DNA of 64,000 bases from Gonocerus acuteangulatus (Eukaryota > Arthropoda > Insecta > Hemiptera > Coreidae), in contig OX328132.1 in the NCBI GenBank assembly GCA_946811695.1, forward strand, positions 52,173,857-52,237,856, read 5' to 3'. The position numbers were made by a program, and so were the translations under genes. Positions 45,730-59,044 of this stretch are shown in pieces (the stretch's first letter is position 1; every line of letters starts with the position of its first letter). Under the pieces are notes generated by a model, which was not told the DNA's origin, did not search any database, and saw only the letters and a list, made by a program, of their open reading frames with translations.

Positions 45730-45947
45730 CCGTAAAATGGGGTCACATTAGTCCAGTGTGGTGAAATTGCTACAAACCTATAATACTTAAATATTTGTCT
45801 GAATGCCAACGGATATAGGTATATATTTGTCTGTTCGCACTCATTAGACAAAGTTTGACCCTTTGATATAATTTAAATGAAAATATGCTTGCAGTATATG
45901 TTTGTACCAATTTACCCACACTGTACTAATGTGACCCAATTTGATGG
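45730..45947. mobile_element. TA-flanked MITE with CCGTAAAATGGGG ends
   Basis: The left end is CCGTAAAATGGGGTCACATT. The right end, inverted and diverged, reads (plus) ACTGTACTAATGTGACCCAA. It aligns with 60735-60941, and TTTGTCTGTTCGCACTCATT lies inside. The 64-codon minus frame 45912-46106 partly overlaps it. Confidence 0.65.
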
Positions 45948-46514
45948 TAAAATATACTCAAAAACATACTCTTGTATGTAAAAATTACATTTCTTAAAAT
46001 TAATAACAAAATAAGGCGGGGGACATTGATCGTCAGGATTCAAAGAGGCTAAAGAATTCATAATAGTTTCGTTTTTACATAAAGAAAAAATATAATATTC
46101 ATTCATGTTAAATAATTAATATTTATTAATCATTAGTATGTATATTACAAAATGTCAATATTTTCTAACTGAAAAGCTTTAACATTCCTTATGCCCTAAA
46201 GGATTTAATAAACCAGAAACGGTTATATTATTTACAACGCTTATTATTGCACGTTAATAATAATGATTAATAATATTTAAATTTCCCACATTTTTGATGT
46301 ACAATATCAATCTATAAATGTTAGCGCTGAAGAAAATACACACACGACTCTTCAAAATTGAATCTTCTCAACTTTTTATCCTCTCTATGTAATACCTTTC
46401 CGAAATACTGGTACTAAAATGAATATTACACTATATAAATGCTCTTTAAAATGATAATATTGAGTTATCTCAACTTTTTATTATCAATATGCAGTGTCAA
46501 TTGAAATGAAATGA

Positions 46515-46882
46515 CTATTCTTAGGAAAGTATGTTGTTCCGCATAGGAGTGGAATAAATATTTTTATAAATACATTAAATTTAATTAAACTACTTTCATG
46601 ATATTAATGTATTTTACAGATTTTTTTTTAGAAAATAGAGAAAACTTGATTATCCAAGTAACTTTATCAATAATAGCCCAGTGCAATTATTATATATTAA
46701 TTAACAAGGATTTTTACATCGCTTTATTTTTGTCAGTGGACAAATTTCGAATTTACATTTTACGGAATATTTAAAGATGCACAAAACAGTGAGTATAATT
46801 AAAGCATTGTCACCTGGAGCAACATATCTTAAAAGATATGTAAGTTAAACGCAAATTAACTTATAAAAATAAAAACCTCTAA
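46515..46882 (+). repeat. Diverged internal repeat, member 1
   Basis: CTATTCTTAGGAAAGTATGT ... CCGCATAGGAGTGGAATAAA ... TAAGTTAAACGCAAATTAAC recurs at 50178-50522 with moderate divergence, including indels. Each 6.68-kb unit thus has two members (also about 53198-53565 and 56862-57207). The family is unknown. Confidence 0.75.
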
Positions 46883-47196
46883 GAACAAAGAACTGAGATT
46901 TTACTAATTTATAAATAAATACTATATATATCCGAAATGTTGCTACTAAAATTGTATTTTGTGCTCACTCCGTTCCAGACATATGCCCTTCTAAAGGTTC
47001 TATAGGGAAAACCGTGTTTCTTGCGATAGGACTCCAATTTTCTCTGCTTGTACACATTCAATTCAATTTCAACACTTTATTAAATTTTATAAATCAGCAT
47101 TAAATGTCCTTTAAGAATAATGAACATTCAATGTTCAGAATAATCTCATTCAGACCGTAATATCAATATCAAACCCAAAAGTAGAAATTAATAAAC

Positions 47197-47334
47197 GCTT
47201 CTGATTAGCGAAAACATTTTAAAAAATCGCTACTCTTCTAAAACGAATTCTGCAGACTGCTACACTAGCGTAACGTCTGCAGAATTCGTTTTAGAAGAAT
47301 AGTGATTTTTTAAATATTTTCGCTAATCAGAAGC
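47197..47334. repeat. Long palindrome, arms about 61 bp
   Basis: The left arm, GCTTCTGATTAGCGAAAA to GAATTCTGCAGAC, and the right arm, GTCTGCAGAATTC to CGCTAATCAGAAGC, are inverted with few mismatches. The spacer is 17 bp. It may be a short MITE. Confidence 0.85.
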
Positions 47335-48433
47335 TTTTAAAAGGCACTGAAGAAAATATTTCTCTAAATTTGAGTATTTTAAAATTAATTCATTGAATTG
47401 TCACAATTTGTTACCCTCAATATAAAATATAATTCAAAAATGTTACGACGAAAAAAAATTACATAATTATTTTTAAAAATTATAAATTTATCTCAATTAT
47501 TTGATCTAAAGGAATGAATCAATCCAAAATCTTAACACTCAAGAAAGCACTACAATACACAAGATCTTTTAGAATTATTATATTCAGTTATCTTATTTTT
47601 TTTATTTACAGTATTTAATCTGGTTCCGAAATTTTGTGAAAAAAACGTATTACATAATGTGCAAGCTTTTTAAAATTATAATTTTGAATTATACAATTTT
47701 TTTTATCCTCACTGTGTAATATAATTCCGAAATGCCACTAGATAAAATACAAAAAATATATGAGCTTTTAAAAATTATAATATTGAACTAACATTTTTTT
47801 CCATATAATATAATTTCGCAATGTCGGAATGTGAAGAAAATAGTTAGTTTGGAAAGATAATAGATTTACCGATATTAATAGTGACTAAAAAAACAAAAAT
47901 TTGGTTTATTGTGCGTTTTATTTTGATATGTGTGGCCCACCTCAGTGTTCCACATTTTTAATTGAGTTTTGCAATGGATATATTTATCAAGATTTTTATT
48001 TTCACAAAAACTGCATTTTCCGTTTAAATCCTCAAAATATCTTGCATTTCTTGTAAACCGCCATATCTATTTCCAATAATGTTCAGATGCGTTACAAAAA
48101 TATACTATCAGACATCGCATAACTCCTCTAATGGATAGAACTTTAAGTAAGCACCAAATTTATTACGAGGCACGCATTTATTTCAACAGCTCTGAAGTAT
48201 ATAAGCACATTAGGAATTATATAATTTAATCATTGTATTTCGATACATAACGCAATATCCCGTTAATGAGTAAAGTTTAAATCCTTTACTCTAGAAATGA
48301 TAACATATCTTCCTCTGAATCAGAATAATGAGATTCTATCCTTTCTGAAGTTAAATATTTACAATTGAGTTCATTTATTTTCGGCTTGAATGTTATCAGC
48401 CTTTTTTCGGATGAAGAATGAATAATAAATAAC

Positions 48434-48492
48434 CAGCAGCGCTAATGGTCTAGATGTCGATGCGCCTTTATAGAAATAAATAAATTGCCAGC
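48434..48492 (+). mobile_element. SINE tail fragment
   Basis: CAGCGCTAATGGTCTAGATG, TCGATGCGCC, then AAATAAATAAA equals the 3' end of SINE A at 63690-63735. It is repeated at about 55117-55175. A related reversed tail (TTTTGGGTGCGTCGACTGC) is at 49866-49907 and about 56550-56591, and another at 48766-48795. Confidence 0.6.
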
Positions 48493-48779
48493 TATTATTT
48501 ATTATAAAGATTCTGGATATTCGAATTATTGATGAAATATTTTCACATTTTATTTTTTTTTTTTTTTTTTTTTTTTTAGAGAAGTTAACTCCAGAGGCTG
48601 GGATTTTAGCGTATATTCTCCCGTTTTACGGTCAGGCTGCAGTACTTCATATTAAACGCCGGGTCAGTTAATTGATCTACTGAAGACAGTTCTTCAAGTA
48701 TAAGGTACACAAAATCTCATATTTTATTTCAAATTTATTTTGTTTTATTTATCAATTATAGGTGCTCCGACTGCTTAGG

Positions 48780-49200
48780 TTATTGGCATAATTACTGAAT
48801 TGTTTGCCCCTCCTAACAATTACTATATATTTCCTAATTTTAACAATTCAGAAATTATTTATATTAAAAAATATAGAGTGATTTTATAAATTTAAATTTT
48901 AAGGAAGGCCTCCATCTCTAGGGCTCTAGAAAATGTTACTGTCTTAAAGGCTCTAGAAAAAGCCACTCCTAACAATTTAAATTTATAAAATCACTTTATA
49001 TTTTCTGAAATTAACAATTTCTGAATCATTTAAATTTTAGAAATTTAAATTGTTAGGAAGCATCCCTTCTCTAGTGCGTTATAATCCAGAAAATGTTACT
49101 GTCTCATAAGTTTCTAGAGAAGGTGCCCCTCATAAAAATTTAAATTTATAAAATCACTATATATTTTTTTACTTTAATTAACAATTACTGAATTGTTTAA
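48780..49200. repeat. AT-rich palindromic repeat cluster
   Basis: CCTCCTAACAATT, ATTTAAATTTATAAAATCAC and TCTAGAAAATGTTACTGTCT each recur two or three times, in both orientations. This suggests nested copies of a small inverted-repeat element. It is repeated in copy 2 at about 55463-55883. Confidence 0.65.
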
Positions 49201-49295
49201 GTTAGAAAATATATGGTGGTTTTATACATTTAATAATACAATTCAAGGTGAGGAATAAGCCTTCAAAGTTCACACATACTTTTATTATATAATTT

Positions 49296-49326
49296 CGACG
49301 TTTCGTACTACTCGTCCATGGTCAGG
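49296..49326 (-). ncRNA. Hammerhead-like remnant next to the 76-bp array
   Basis: On minus: CCTGACCATGGACGAGTAGT, then ACGAAACGTCG. GAAAC-GTC-G fits the 3' half of a short-stem-III hammerhead. CTGACCA departs from CTGANGA by one base. Copy 2 is at 55979-56009. Confidence 0.3.
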
Positions 49327-49337
49327 AATGCTAAAAT

Positions 49338-49641
49338 AGTATATTAATTATTAGATACTACAGGAATACCTTTTAAACAATATTATATCGATTACCGTTA
49401 ACCAAGCTATTATAGTATATTAATTATTAGATACTACAGGAATACCTTTTAAACAATATTATATAGATTACCGTTAACCAAGCTATTATAATATATTAAT
49501 TATTAGATACTACAGGAATACCTTTTAAACAATATTATATAGATTACCGTTAACCAAGCTATTATAGTATATTAATTATTAGATACTACAGGAATACCTT
49601 TTAAAAAATATTATATAGATTACCGTTAACCAAGCTATTAT
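49338..49641. repeat. 76-bp tandem array, four copies
   Basis: Units start at 49338, 49414, 49490 and 49566. Each runs from AGTATATTAATTATTAGATA through GGAATACCTTTTAAACAATA to CCGTTAACCAAGCTATTAT. Single-base differences are CGATT/AGATT, AATAT and AAAAAA. Confidence 0.95.
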
Positions 49642-50177
49642 AGTACATTTAAACAGTTAATACATTATAATTTCCTAATTTCATCTCACCATGTCCTGTC
49701 AATAAATAATGTTAAATTTTAACGTCATAATAATTATAATAAAAATGATTCCTAAAAGGAACCAACTCAATAGGTATCAAAAAAATTAATACATTCACAT
49801 TATCTCAAAGCCATATTACAAAACCTTATCAACATACTTAGGCCCATTATATTTCTGTATAACAATTTTTTTTTTTTTTTTTTGGGTGCGTCGACTGCTA
49901 TGGTCATTGGCACCTATAACTATAATTACACTAAAATAAATAATGATTTATAAATTATCAGACATATATTATCATACATTTTAATCAACTGAATTTTAAT
50001 ATTTTAATGTAATTTTAGTTAAAATTTTTGTAATATGGCTGTGAGATAATGGGAACGTATTAATTTGTTTATATCTAATGACTTGGTTCCTTTTAGGAAT
50101 CAATTTTATTATAATTATGGCGTTTAAATTTAACATTATTTATTGAAAGAACATGGTGAGTCTATAACATATAATGT

Positions 50178-50522
50178 CTATTCTTAGGAAAATATGTTTT
50201 TCCGCATAGGAGTGGAATAAATGTTTTTATAAATAAATTGACTCGGGAAAACAAATTACACTACTTTCATTATATTATTTTACAGATTTTTTTAGAAAAT
50301 AGGGAAAATTTGATTATCAAACTAATATTATCAATAACAGCGTAGTGCAATTATTATATTTTAATTAACAAGGATTTTTCCACTTGTTTTTTGTCAGTCC
50401 ACTCCAATTGACATTTTACGGAATATTTAAGGAAGCATAAATCATGTATTGTCGCCTGAGCAACATATATTTTAGAATATGTAAGTTAAATGCAAATTAA
50501 CTTATAAAAATAAAAACCTCTT
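50178..50522 (+). repeat. Diverged internal repeat, member 2
   Basis: Partner of 46515-46882. It shares CCGCATAGGAGTGGAATAAA, TTTTACAGATTTTTTTAG and TAACAAGGATTTTT. Confidence 0.75.
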
Positions 50523-50712
50523 TTAGAAGAATTAAGATTTTACTAATTTAAAAATAAATCCTTTTTATATGAACTTCGCATATGGGTAATTATTTTATTT
50601 TCGATTAAACATGTGAAATTTAAATTACATCAGAAACATTTTTTTGAACAAGGGAAAACTTAATACATTTGTAAAACTATTATTTTTATGTATTATATTA
50701 TAATTTACACAG

Positions 50713-50754
<42 letters not shown>

Positions 50755-51465
50755 TTAGACTAAATATGATCAGAAGAATGATTATTTATCCTCTACCATT
50801 ATTTTGAAGCCCCTTTAAAAAATTTAAAACGAAATGAATTACCGTAATAACTAGAAAATACCGCATTTTTTCAGTGAATTTTCATAAACAAAAAGAGATG
50901 CATTTATTCTATTTGAAATATATGAAATAAAAAAGATTTTTCAGGGATTTAACCATTTCCAGACTTCCACGGAAATGCAGTAATAAGTCATAAATCTTTT
51001 AATAATTTCTCATTTCTTATTTCCTGTCATGTTCAAACTATTTTAGTAAATCATTTTTCAGTGTTTATCATATTTAAAATTTGGTTTAATGCAGGAAACT
51101 TGATTAAAATGGTGAATTCAAAATGTCTACAGATCAAGTAACTATTTGCTGATAAATCGAAAGGAAAAATTGAGATTTTATCCATTTAGACGTAAATATT
51201 ATTTATTTAAGCATGGCATTTGGGTAATATTGTTGTTACAATATGGATTTCATGTTCCGTCAAGTAGGGAAGGGATTAATAAATGTATCCAAAGTGTGAA
51301 GTAAAATTTCACTGTCCTAAACCTTTTTCGTTGTATTTCCCAAAACATTTTTTAATGTTAGAGGGGTTTATTTTTATTCACTGTCCCAACATTTTTTACT
51401 TAAGTGGCCTGAGTTATTATTTATTTTAAAAAACTAAATAATTCTTCATACATTCCGTTTTTTTT

Positions 51466-51633
51466 ACGGCACATCCACAAATGTGGGCCAGCACCGACAT
51501 CCAGGGAGCAGCGAGGAATTTTCTTAACGAGACCTGAGATGAGAAAATTCCTGCCGGCGCGCCGGTGGGGATCGAACCCACCATCTCCCGCTTATGAATC
51601 TAAGGCGCTAGACACTAGACCACGGGAGACCCC
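51466..51633 (-). mobile_element. SINE family A (copy 2 of the duplicated unit)
   Basis: Identical to 44783-44950. It lies at the junction of the two units. Confidence 0.85.
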
Positions 51634-52412
51634 TGTAATTCATATTGTTATAATTATCAATAATAAAAAAATATCTCAACAATGAATTAAACAAGACCAT
51701 GTAATATATTTGTAATGATTCTTCATCAACTATAAATTATCATTGCTTTCATAAAAAACAGTAACTTAGAAACAAAACTCCAACAAAATTAACTTTACAA
51801 GTTTGAACAAAATAGTTTTTTGATCCAAAGGGAGTGTTATTTAAGGAAAGGAGAAAATTTGTAAAAATAATTCGGCTCCAACAGGTGTCTGTATCTTAGC
51901 TGACCTATATTATGAGAACGTGTGGCCCCTCCTAAACAATTCTCAGGGGAATTTATTTTTATAAACATCAAATAAAACGCGGGAGAATATTGTACGGACT
52001 AATACTGCACAATCAAATAGAAGATGCAGCTCTTTATTCTGTTTTATCATAGGAAAAATGAGATAACGACGCCATTTATTTTTTTGTTGAAAATTAACTC
52101 ATCATTTCTTATTTTATCTATTGTTACAGATTCGCACGAACTATAAATACGTATTTATATATATATTCATTCGTGTAGTAATGGTGTTGTGTACTTATTT
52201 AATTTTTTTGCATATGGTTTATATGTTTGCCTAACTCTTCGCGTGATTATCTTTCTGCCCATTTATCATATCACTATTTAAATAAATCTTTCTACATACA
52301 TAATCCATAATTTTATTCTAATATTATGATAAAATAATAGCAATATTATGTTTGAACCTAATAACCCCCCTAATGGTAGGGACGATTCTCACTAAAACAT
52401 TAAAATAATATG

Positions 52413-52630
52413 CCGTAAAATGGGGTCACATTAGTCCAGTGTGGTGAAATTGCTACAAACCTATAATACTTAAATATTTGTCTGAATGCCAACGGATATA
52501 GGTATATATTTGTCTGTTCGCACTCATTAGACAAAGTTTGACCCTTTGATATAATTTAAATGAAAATATGCTTGCAGTATATGTTTGTACCAATTTACCC
52601 ACACTGTACTAATGTGACCCAATTTGATGG
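52413..52630. mobile_element. TA-flanked MITE (copy 2 of the duplicated unit)
   Basis: Identical to 45730-45947. Confidence 0.65.
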
Positions 52631-53879
52631 TAAAATATACTCAAAAACATACTCTTGTATGTAAAAATTACATTTCTTAAAATTAATAACAAAATAAGGC
52701 GGGGGACATTGATCGTCAGGATTCAAAGAGGCTAAAGAATTCATAATAGTTTCGTTTTTACATAAAGAAAAAATATAATATTCATTCATGTTAAATAATT
52801 AATATTTATTAATCATTAGTATGTATATTACAAAATGTCAATATTTTCTAACTGAAAAGCTTTAACATTCCTTATGCCCTAAAGGATTTAATAAACCAGA
52901 AACGGTTATATTATTTACAACGCTTATTATTGCACGTTAATAATAATGATTAATAATATTTAAATTTCCCACATTTTTGATGTACAATATCAATCTATAA
53001 ATGTTAGCGCTGAAGAAAATACACACACGACTCTTCAAAATTGAATCTTCTCAACTTTTTATCCTCTCTATGTAATACCTTTCCGAAATACTGGTACTAA
53101 AATGAATATTACACTATATAAATGCTCTTTAAAATGATAATATTGAGTTATCTCAACTTTTTATTATCAATATGCAGTGTCAATTGAAATGAAATGACTA
53201 TTCTTAGGAAAGTATGTTGTTCCGCATAGGAGTGGAATAAATATTTTTATAAATACATTAAATTTAATTAAACTACTTTCATGATATTAATGTATTTTAC
53301 AGATTTTTTTTTAGAAAATAGAGAAAACTTGATTATCCAAGTAACTTTATCAATAATAGCCCAGTGCAATTATTATATATTAATTAACAAGGATTTTTAC
53401 ATCGCTTTATTTTTGTCAGTGGACAAATTTCGAATTTACATTTTACGGAATATTTAAAGATGCACAAAACAGTGAGTATAATTAAAGCATTGTCACCTGG
53501 AGCAACATATCTTAAAAGATATGTAAGTTAAACGCAAATTAACTTATAAAAATAAAAACCTCTAAGAACAAAGAACTGAGATTTTACTAATTTATAAATA
53601 AATACTATATATATCCGAAATGTTGCTACTAAAATTGTATTTTGTGCTCACTCCGTTCCAGACATATGCCCTTCTAAAGGTTCTATAGGGAAAACCGTGT
53701 TTCTTGCGATAGGACTCCAATTTTCTCTGCTTGTACACATTCAATTCAATTTCAACACTTTATTAAATTTTATAAATCAGCATTAAATGTCCTTTAAGAA
53801 TAATGAACATTCAATGTTCAGAATAATCTCATTCAGACCGTAATATCAATATCAAACCCAAAAGTAGAAATTAATAAAC

Positions 53880-54017
53880 GCTTCTGATTAGCGAAAACAT
53901 TTTAAAAAATCGCTACTCTTCTAAAACGAATTCTGCAGACTGCTACACTAGCGTAACGTCTGCAGAATTCGTTTTAGAAGAATAGTGATTTTTTAAATAT
54001 TTTCGCTAATCAGAAGC
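53880..54017. repeat. Long palindrome (copy 2 of the duplicated unit)
   Basis: Identical to 47197-47334. Confidence 0.85.
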
Positions 54018-56020
54018 TTTTAAAAGGCACTGAAGAAAATATTTCTCTAAATTTGAGTATTTTAAAATTAATTCATTGAATTGTCACAATTTGTTACCCT
54101 CAATATAAAATATAATTCAAAAATGTTACGACGAAAAAAAATTACATAATTATTTTTAAAAATTATAAATTTATCTCAATTATTTGATCTAAAGGAATGA
54201 ATCAATCCAAAATCTTAACACTCAAGAAAGCACTACAATACACAAGATCTTTTAGAATTATTATATTCAGTTATCTTATTTTTTTTATTTACAGTATTTA
54301 ATCTGGTTCCGAAATTTTGTGAAAAAAACGTATTACATAATGTGCAAGCTTTTTAAAATTATAATTTTGAATTATACAATTTTTTTTATCCTCACTGTGT
54401 AATATAATTCCGAAATGCCACTAGATAAAATACAAAAAATATATGAGCTTTTAAAAATTATAATATTGAACTAACATTTTTTTCCATATAATATAATTTC
54501 GCAATGTCGGAATGTGAAGAAAATAGTTAGTTTGGAAAGATAATAGATTTACCGATATTAATAGTGACTAAAAAAACAAAAATTTGGTTTATTGTGCGTT
54601 TTATTTTGATATGTGTGGCCCACCTCAGTGTTCCACATTTTTAATTGAGTTTTGCAATGGATATATTTATCAAGATTTTTATTTTCACAAAAACTGCATT
54701 TTCCGTTTAAATCCTCAAAATATCTTGCATTTCTTGTAAACCGCCATATCTATTTCCAATAATGTTCAGATGCGTTACAAAAATATACTATCAGACATCG
54801 CATAACTCCTCTAATGGATAGAACTTTAAGTAAGCACCAAATTTATTACGAGGCACGCATTTATTTCAACAGCTCTGAAGTATATAAGCACATTAGGAAT
54901 TATATAATTTAATCATTGTATTTCGATACATAACGCAATATCCCGTTAATGAGTAAAGTTTAAATCCTTTACTCTAGAAATGATAACATATCTTCCTCTG
55001 AATCAGAATAATGAGATTCTATCCTTTCTGAAGTTAAATATTTACAATTGAGTTCATTTATTTTCGGCTTGAATGTTATCAGCCTTTTTTCGGATGAAGA
55101 ATGAATAATAAATAACCAGCAGCGCTAATGGTCTAGATGTCGATGCGCCTTTATAGAAATAAATAAATTGCCAGCTATTATTTATTATAAAGATTCTGGA
55201 TATTCGAATTATTGATGAAATATTTTCACATTTTATTTTTTTTTTTTTTTTTTTTTTTTTAGAGAAGTTAACTCCAGAGGCTGGGATTTTAGCGTATATT
55301 CTCCCGTTTTACGGTCAGGCTGCAGTACTTCATATTAAACGCCGGGTCAGTTAATTGATCTACTGAAGACAGTTCTTCAAGTATAAGGTACACAAAATCT
55401 CATATTTTATTTCAAATTTATTTTGTTTTATTTATCAATTATAGGTGCTCCGACTGCTTAGGTTATTGGCATAATTACTGAATTGTTTGCCCCTCCTAAC
55501 AATTACTATATATTTCCTAATTTTAACAATTCAGAAATTATTTATATTAAAAAATATAGAGTGATTTTATAAATTTAAATTTTAAGGAAGGCCTCCATCT
55601 CTAGGGCTCTAGAAAATGTTACTGTCTTAAAGGCTCTAGAAAAAGCCACTCCTAACAATTTAAATTTATAAAATCACTTTATATTTTCTGAAATTAACAA
55701 TTTCTGAATCATTTAAATTTTAGAAATTTAAATTGTTAGGAAGCATCCCTTCTCTAGTGCGTTATAATCCAGAAAATGTTACTGTCTCATAAGTTTCTAG
55801 AGAAGGTGCCCCTCATAAAAATTTAAATTTATAAAATCACTATATATTTTTTTACTTTAATTAACAATTACTGAATTGTTTAAGTTAGAAAATATATGGT
55901 GGTTTTATACATTTAATAATACAATTCAAGGTGAGGAATAAGCCTTCAAAGTTCACACATACTTTTATTATATAATTTCGACGTTTCGTACTACTCGTCC
56001 ATGGTCAGGAATGCTAAAAT

Positions 56021-56324
56021 AGTATATTAATTATTAGATACTACAGGAATACCTTTTAAACAATATTATATCGATTACCGTTAACCAAGCTATTATAGTA
56101 TATTAATTATTAGATACTACAGGAATACCTTTTAAACAATATTATATAGATTACCGTTAACCAAGCTATTATAATATATTAATTATTAGATACTACAGGA
56201 ATACCTTTTAAACAATATTATATAGATTACCGTTAACCAAGCTATTATAGTATATTAATTATTAGATACTACAGGAATACCTTTTAAAAAATATTATATA
56301 GATTACCGTTAACCAAGCTATTAT
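56021..56324. repeat. 76-bp tandem array (copy 2 of the duplicated unit)
   Basis: Identical to 49338-49641, including the variants of each unit. Confidence 0.95.
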
Positions 56325-57396
56325 AGTACATTTAAACAGTTAATACATTATAATTTCCTAATTTCATCTCACCATGTCCTGTCAATAAATAATGTTAAAT
56401 TTTAACGTCATAATAATTATAATAAAAATGATTCCTAAAAGGAACCAACTCAATAGGTATCAAAAAAATTAATACATTCACATTATCTCAAAGCCATATT
56501 ACAAAACCTTATCAACATACTTAGGCCCATTATATTTCTGTATAACAATTTTTTTTTTTTTTTTTTTGGGTGCGTCGACTGCTATGGTCATTGGCACCTA
56601 TAACTATAATTACACTAAAATAAATAATGATTTATAAATTATCAGACATATATTATCATACATTTTAATCAACTGAATTTTAATATTTTAATGTAATTTT
56701 AGTTAAAATTTTTGTAATATGGCTGTGAGATAATGGGAACGTATTAATTTGTTTATATCTAATGACTTGGTTCCTTTTAGGAATCAATTTTATTATAATT
56801 ATGGCGTTTAAATTTAACATTATTTATTGAAAGAACATGGTGAGTCTATAACATATAATGTCTATTCTTAGGAAAATATGTTTTTCCGCATAGGAGTGGA
56901 ATAAATGTTTTTATAAATAAATTGACTCGGGAAAACAAATTACACTACTTTCATTATATTATTTTACAGATTTTTTTAGAAAATAGGGAAAATTTGATTA
57001 TCAAACTAATATTATCAATAACAGCGTAGTGCAATTATTATATTTTAATTAACAAGGATTTTTCCACTTGTTTTTTGTCAGTCCACTCCAATTGACATTT
57101 TACGGAATATTTAAGGAAGCATAAATCATGTATTGTCGCCTGAGCAACATATATTTTAGAATATGTAAGTTAAATGCAAATTAACTTATAAAAATAAAAA
57201 CCTCTTTTAGAAGAATTAAGATTTTACTAATTTAAAAATAAATCCTTTTTATATGAACTTCGCATATGGGTAATTATTTTATTTTCGATTAAACATGTGA
57301 AATTTAAATTACATCAGAAACATTTTTTTGAACAAGGGAAAACTTAATACATTTGTAAAACTATTATTTTTATGTATTATATTATAATTTACACAG

Positions 57397-57439
<43 letters not shown>

Positions 57440-58141
57440 TTAGACTAAATATGATCAGAAGAATGATTATTTATCCTCTACCATTATTTTGAAGCCCCTT
57501 TAAAAAATTTAAAACGAAATGAATTACCGTAATAACTAGAAAATACCGCATTTTTTCAGTGAATTTTCATAAACAAAAAGAGATGCATTTATTCTATTTG
57601 AAATATATGAAATAAAAAAGATTTTTCAGGGATTTAACCATTTCCAGACTTCCACGGAAATGCAGTAATAAGTCATAAATCTTTTAATAATTTCTCATTT
57701 CTTATTTCCTGTCATGTTCAAACTATTTTAGTAAATCATTTTTCAGTGTTTATCATATTTAAAATTTGGTTTAATGCAGGAAACTTGATTAAAATGGTGA
57801 ATTCAAAATGTCTACAGATCAAGTAACTATTTGCTGATAAATCGAAAGGAAAAATTGAGATTTTATCCATTTAGACGTAAATATTATTTATTTAAGCATG
57901 GCATTTGGGTAATATTGTTGTTACAATATGGATTTCATGTTCCGTCAAGTAGGGAAGGGATTAATAAATGTATCCAAAGTGTGAAGTAAAATTTCACTGT
58001 CCTAAACCTTTTTCGTTGTATTTCCCAAAACATTTTTTAATGTTAGAGGGGTTTATTTTTATTCACTGTCCCAACATTTTTTACTTAAGTGGCCTGAGTT
58101 ATTATTTATTTTAAAAAACTAAATAATTCTTCATACATTCC

Positions 58142-58848
58142 ATCAAATCTTATGATATAAACCCGCGTCAGGATCGATTGATTGACATTTTGTCATTTAT
58201 AAGCAAATATATCCTTCACAAAGATATATAATTGTAACTGAAAGTTGAAATAAAAATTATTAAATTTAGAAAGATTTTTAATTTATAATACAGAGCGGAA
58301 CCAAGCAGTGCGTGCTCCAGAAGAATACGGCATTCCTTCAAATTTTATTTTGTCTCCAAATGGGGATACACTTTTATCTATAGACCCACCAATTTAAAGA
58401 ATATTTAATGCATATTTGAATAAGAAATTTTCCACTTAGAACTAAAAAAAAGAATAAATGTCTATTTAGAGCATTCAAAAACATTAGCCTCCAAATTTTT
58501 ATTTGTCATTCACAATAAAAAGTAGAATGTTAGAGAAGTATTAGTGAAAATTATTGAGTTTTATCTTCTTATTCATAAATATATATGTATTTATTAAACA
58601 AGTGTTAATATTTTTACCTTCTTTATAAATTGTGTTACTCAAAATTTCCATCACGCGTAAATATGTTCACATTTAACAACCAGAGTTAATAACCAATCAT
58701 TATCACTAAAATTAAATTAACAACGAAAAATAAGCATGGATTACTTACGCCGGTTGATAAGAGATAAACAAATATAGAAAGCGCACAAGTATTAGGAAAA
58801 AGGAAACAAAAAAAGCTTACAGCAACTAACAAATTAAACCTGATGAAA
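58142..58848. other. No gene recognised
   Basis: AT-rich sequence downstream of the possible exon when read on minus. It may be intron. Confidence 0.35.
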
Positions 58849-58990
58849 ACTCACATTTTCTGAACTAATTGTGCGATGATACGGCAGAGAGTCGAGCTAA
58901 CTCGAGAAGAAAGGACTAGAGAGACGAAGACGATGAGAGCGCGGGGCGAGGACTGAGCTGAACTCGCTCCCCACCACCGTTTCTAAGCGA
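58849..58990 (-). promoter_or_regulatory. Possible promoter and noncoding first exon
   Basis: A G+C- and CpG-richer island (about 58865-59030) stands out from its AT-rich surroundings. On minus, TCAGT (arthropod initiator consensus) lies at 58956-58952. About 100 nt further the sequence reads AAAAT-GTGAGTTTTC, a good splice donor with GT at 58854-58853. No TATA box is visible. The downstream gene would lie to the left, but no coding exon was recognised in this window. Confidence 0.25.
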
Positions 58991-59044
58991 GGCTACACAG
59001 CCACAGGTTAAACCACGCGTTACTACCAGCTCCCTGTGTACTAA

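Larger units (their letters stand above)
44774..51456. repeat. 6.68-kb tandem direct repeat, copy 1
   Basis: It is identical by eye to 51457-58141, apart from two poly-T runs that are each one base longer in copy 2 (at 49866 and 50715 in copy 1). The unit begins with the oligo-T of a SINE A copy and ends CTTCATACATTCC. It holds SINE pieces, a MITE, a 61-bp-arm palindrome and a 76-bp array. The only frames are small and AT-rich; the 64-codon minus frame at 45912-46106 partly overlaps the MITE. Confidence 0.97.
51457..58141. repeat. 6.68-kb tandem direct repeat, copy 2
   Basis: The offset to copy 1 is 6683 bp, rising to 6684 and 6685 after the two longer T-runs. The junction CATACATTCC-GTTTTTTTTACGG has no extra bases. 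The right flank ATCAAATCTTATG is unique. Near-zero divergence means very recent origin, or an assembly artefact. Confidence 0.97.

Noticed and set aside
45912..46106. 64-codon minus frame conserved perfectly at 52595-52789
   Set aside because: Identity is due to the recent duplication. The frame partly overlaps a MITE and has no recognisable domain.
44774..58141. Long terminal repeat pair of a giant element
   Set aside because: The two copies are directly adjacent with no interior. The unit holds no LTR signals (TG..CA ends, primer site), so a tandem duplication is simpler.
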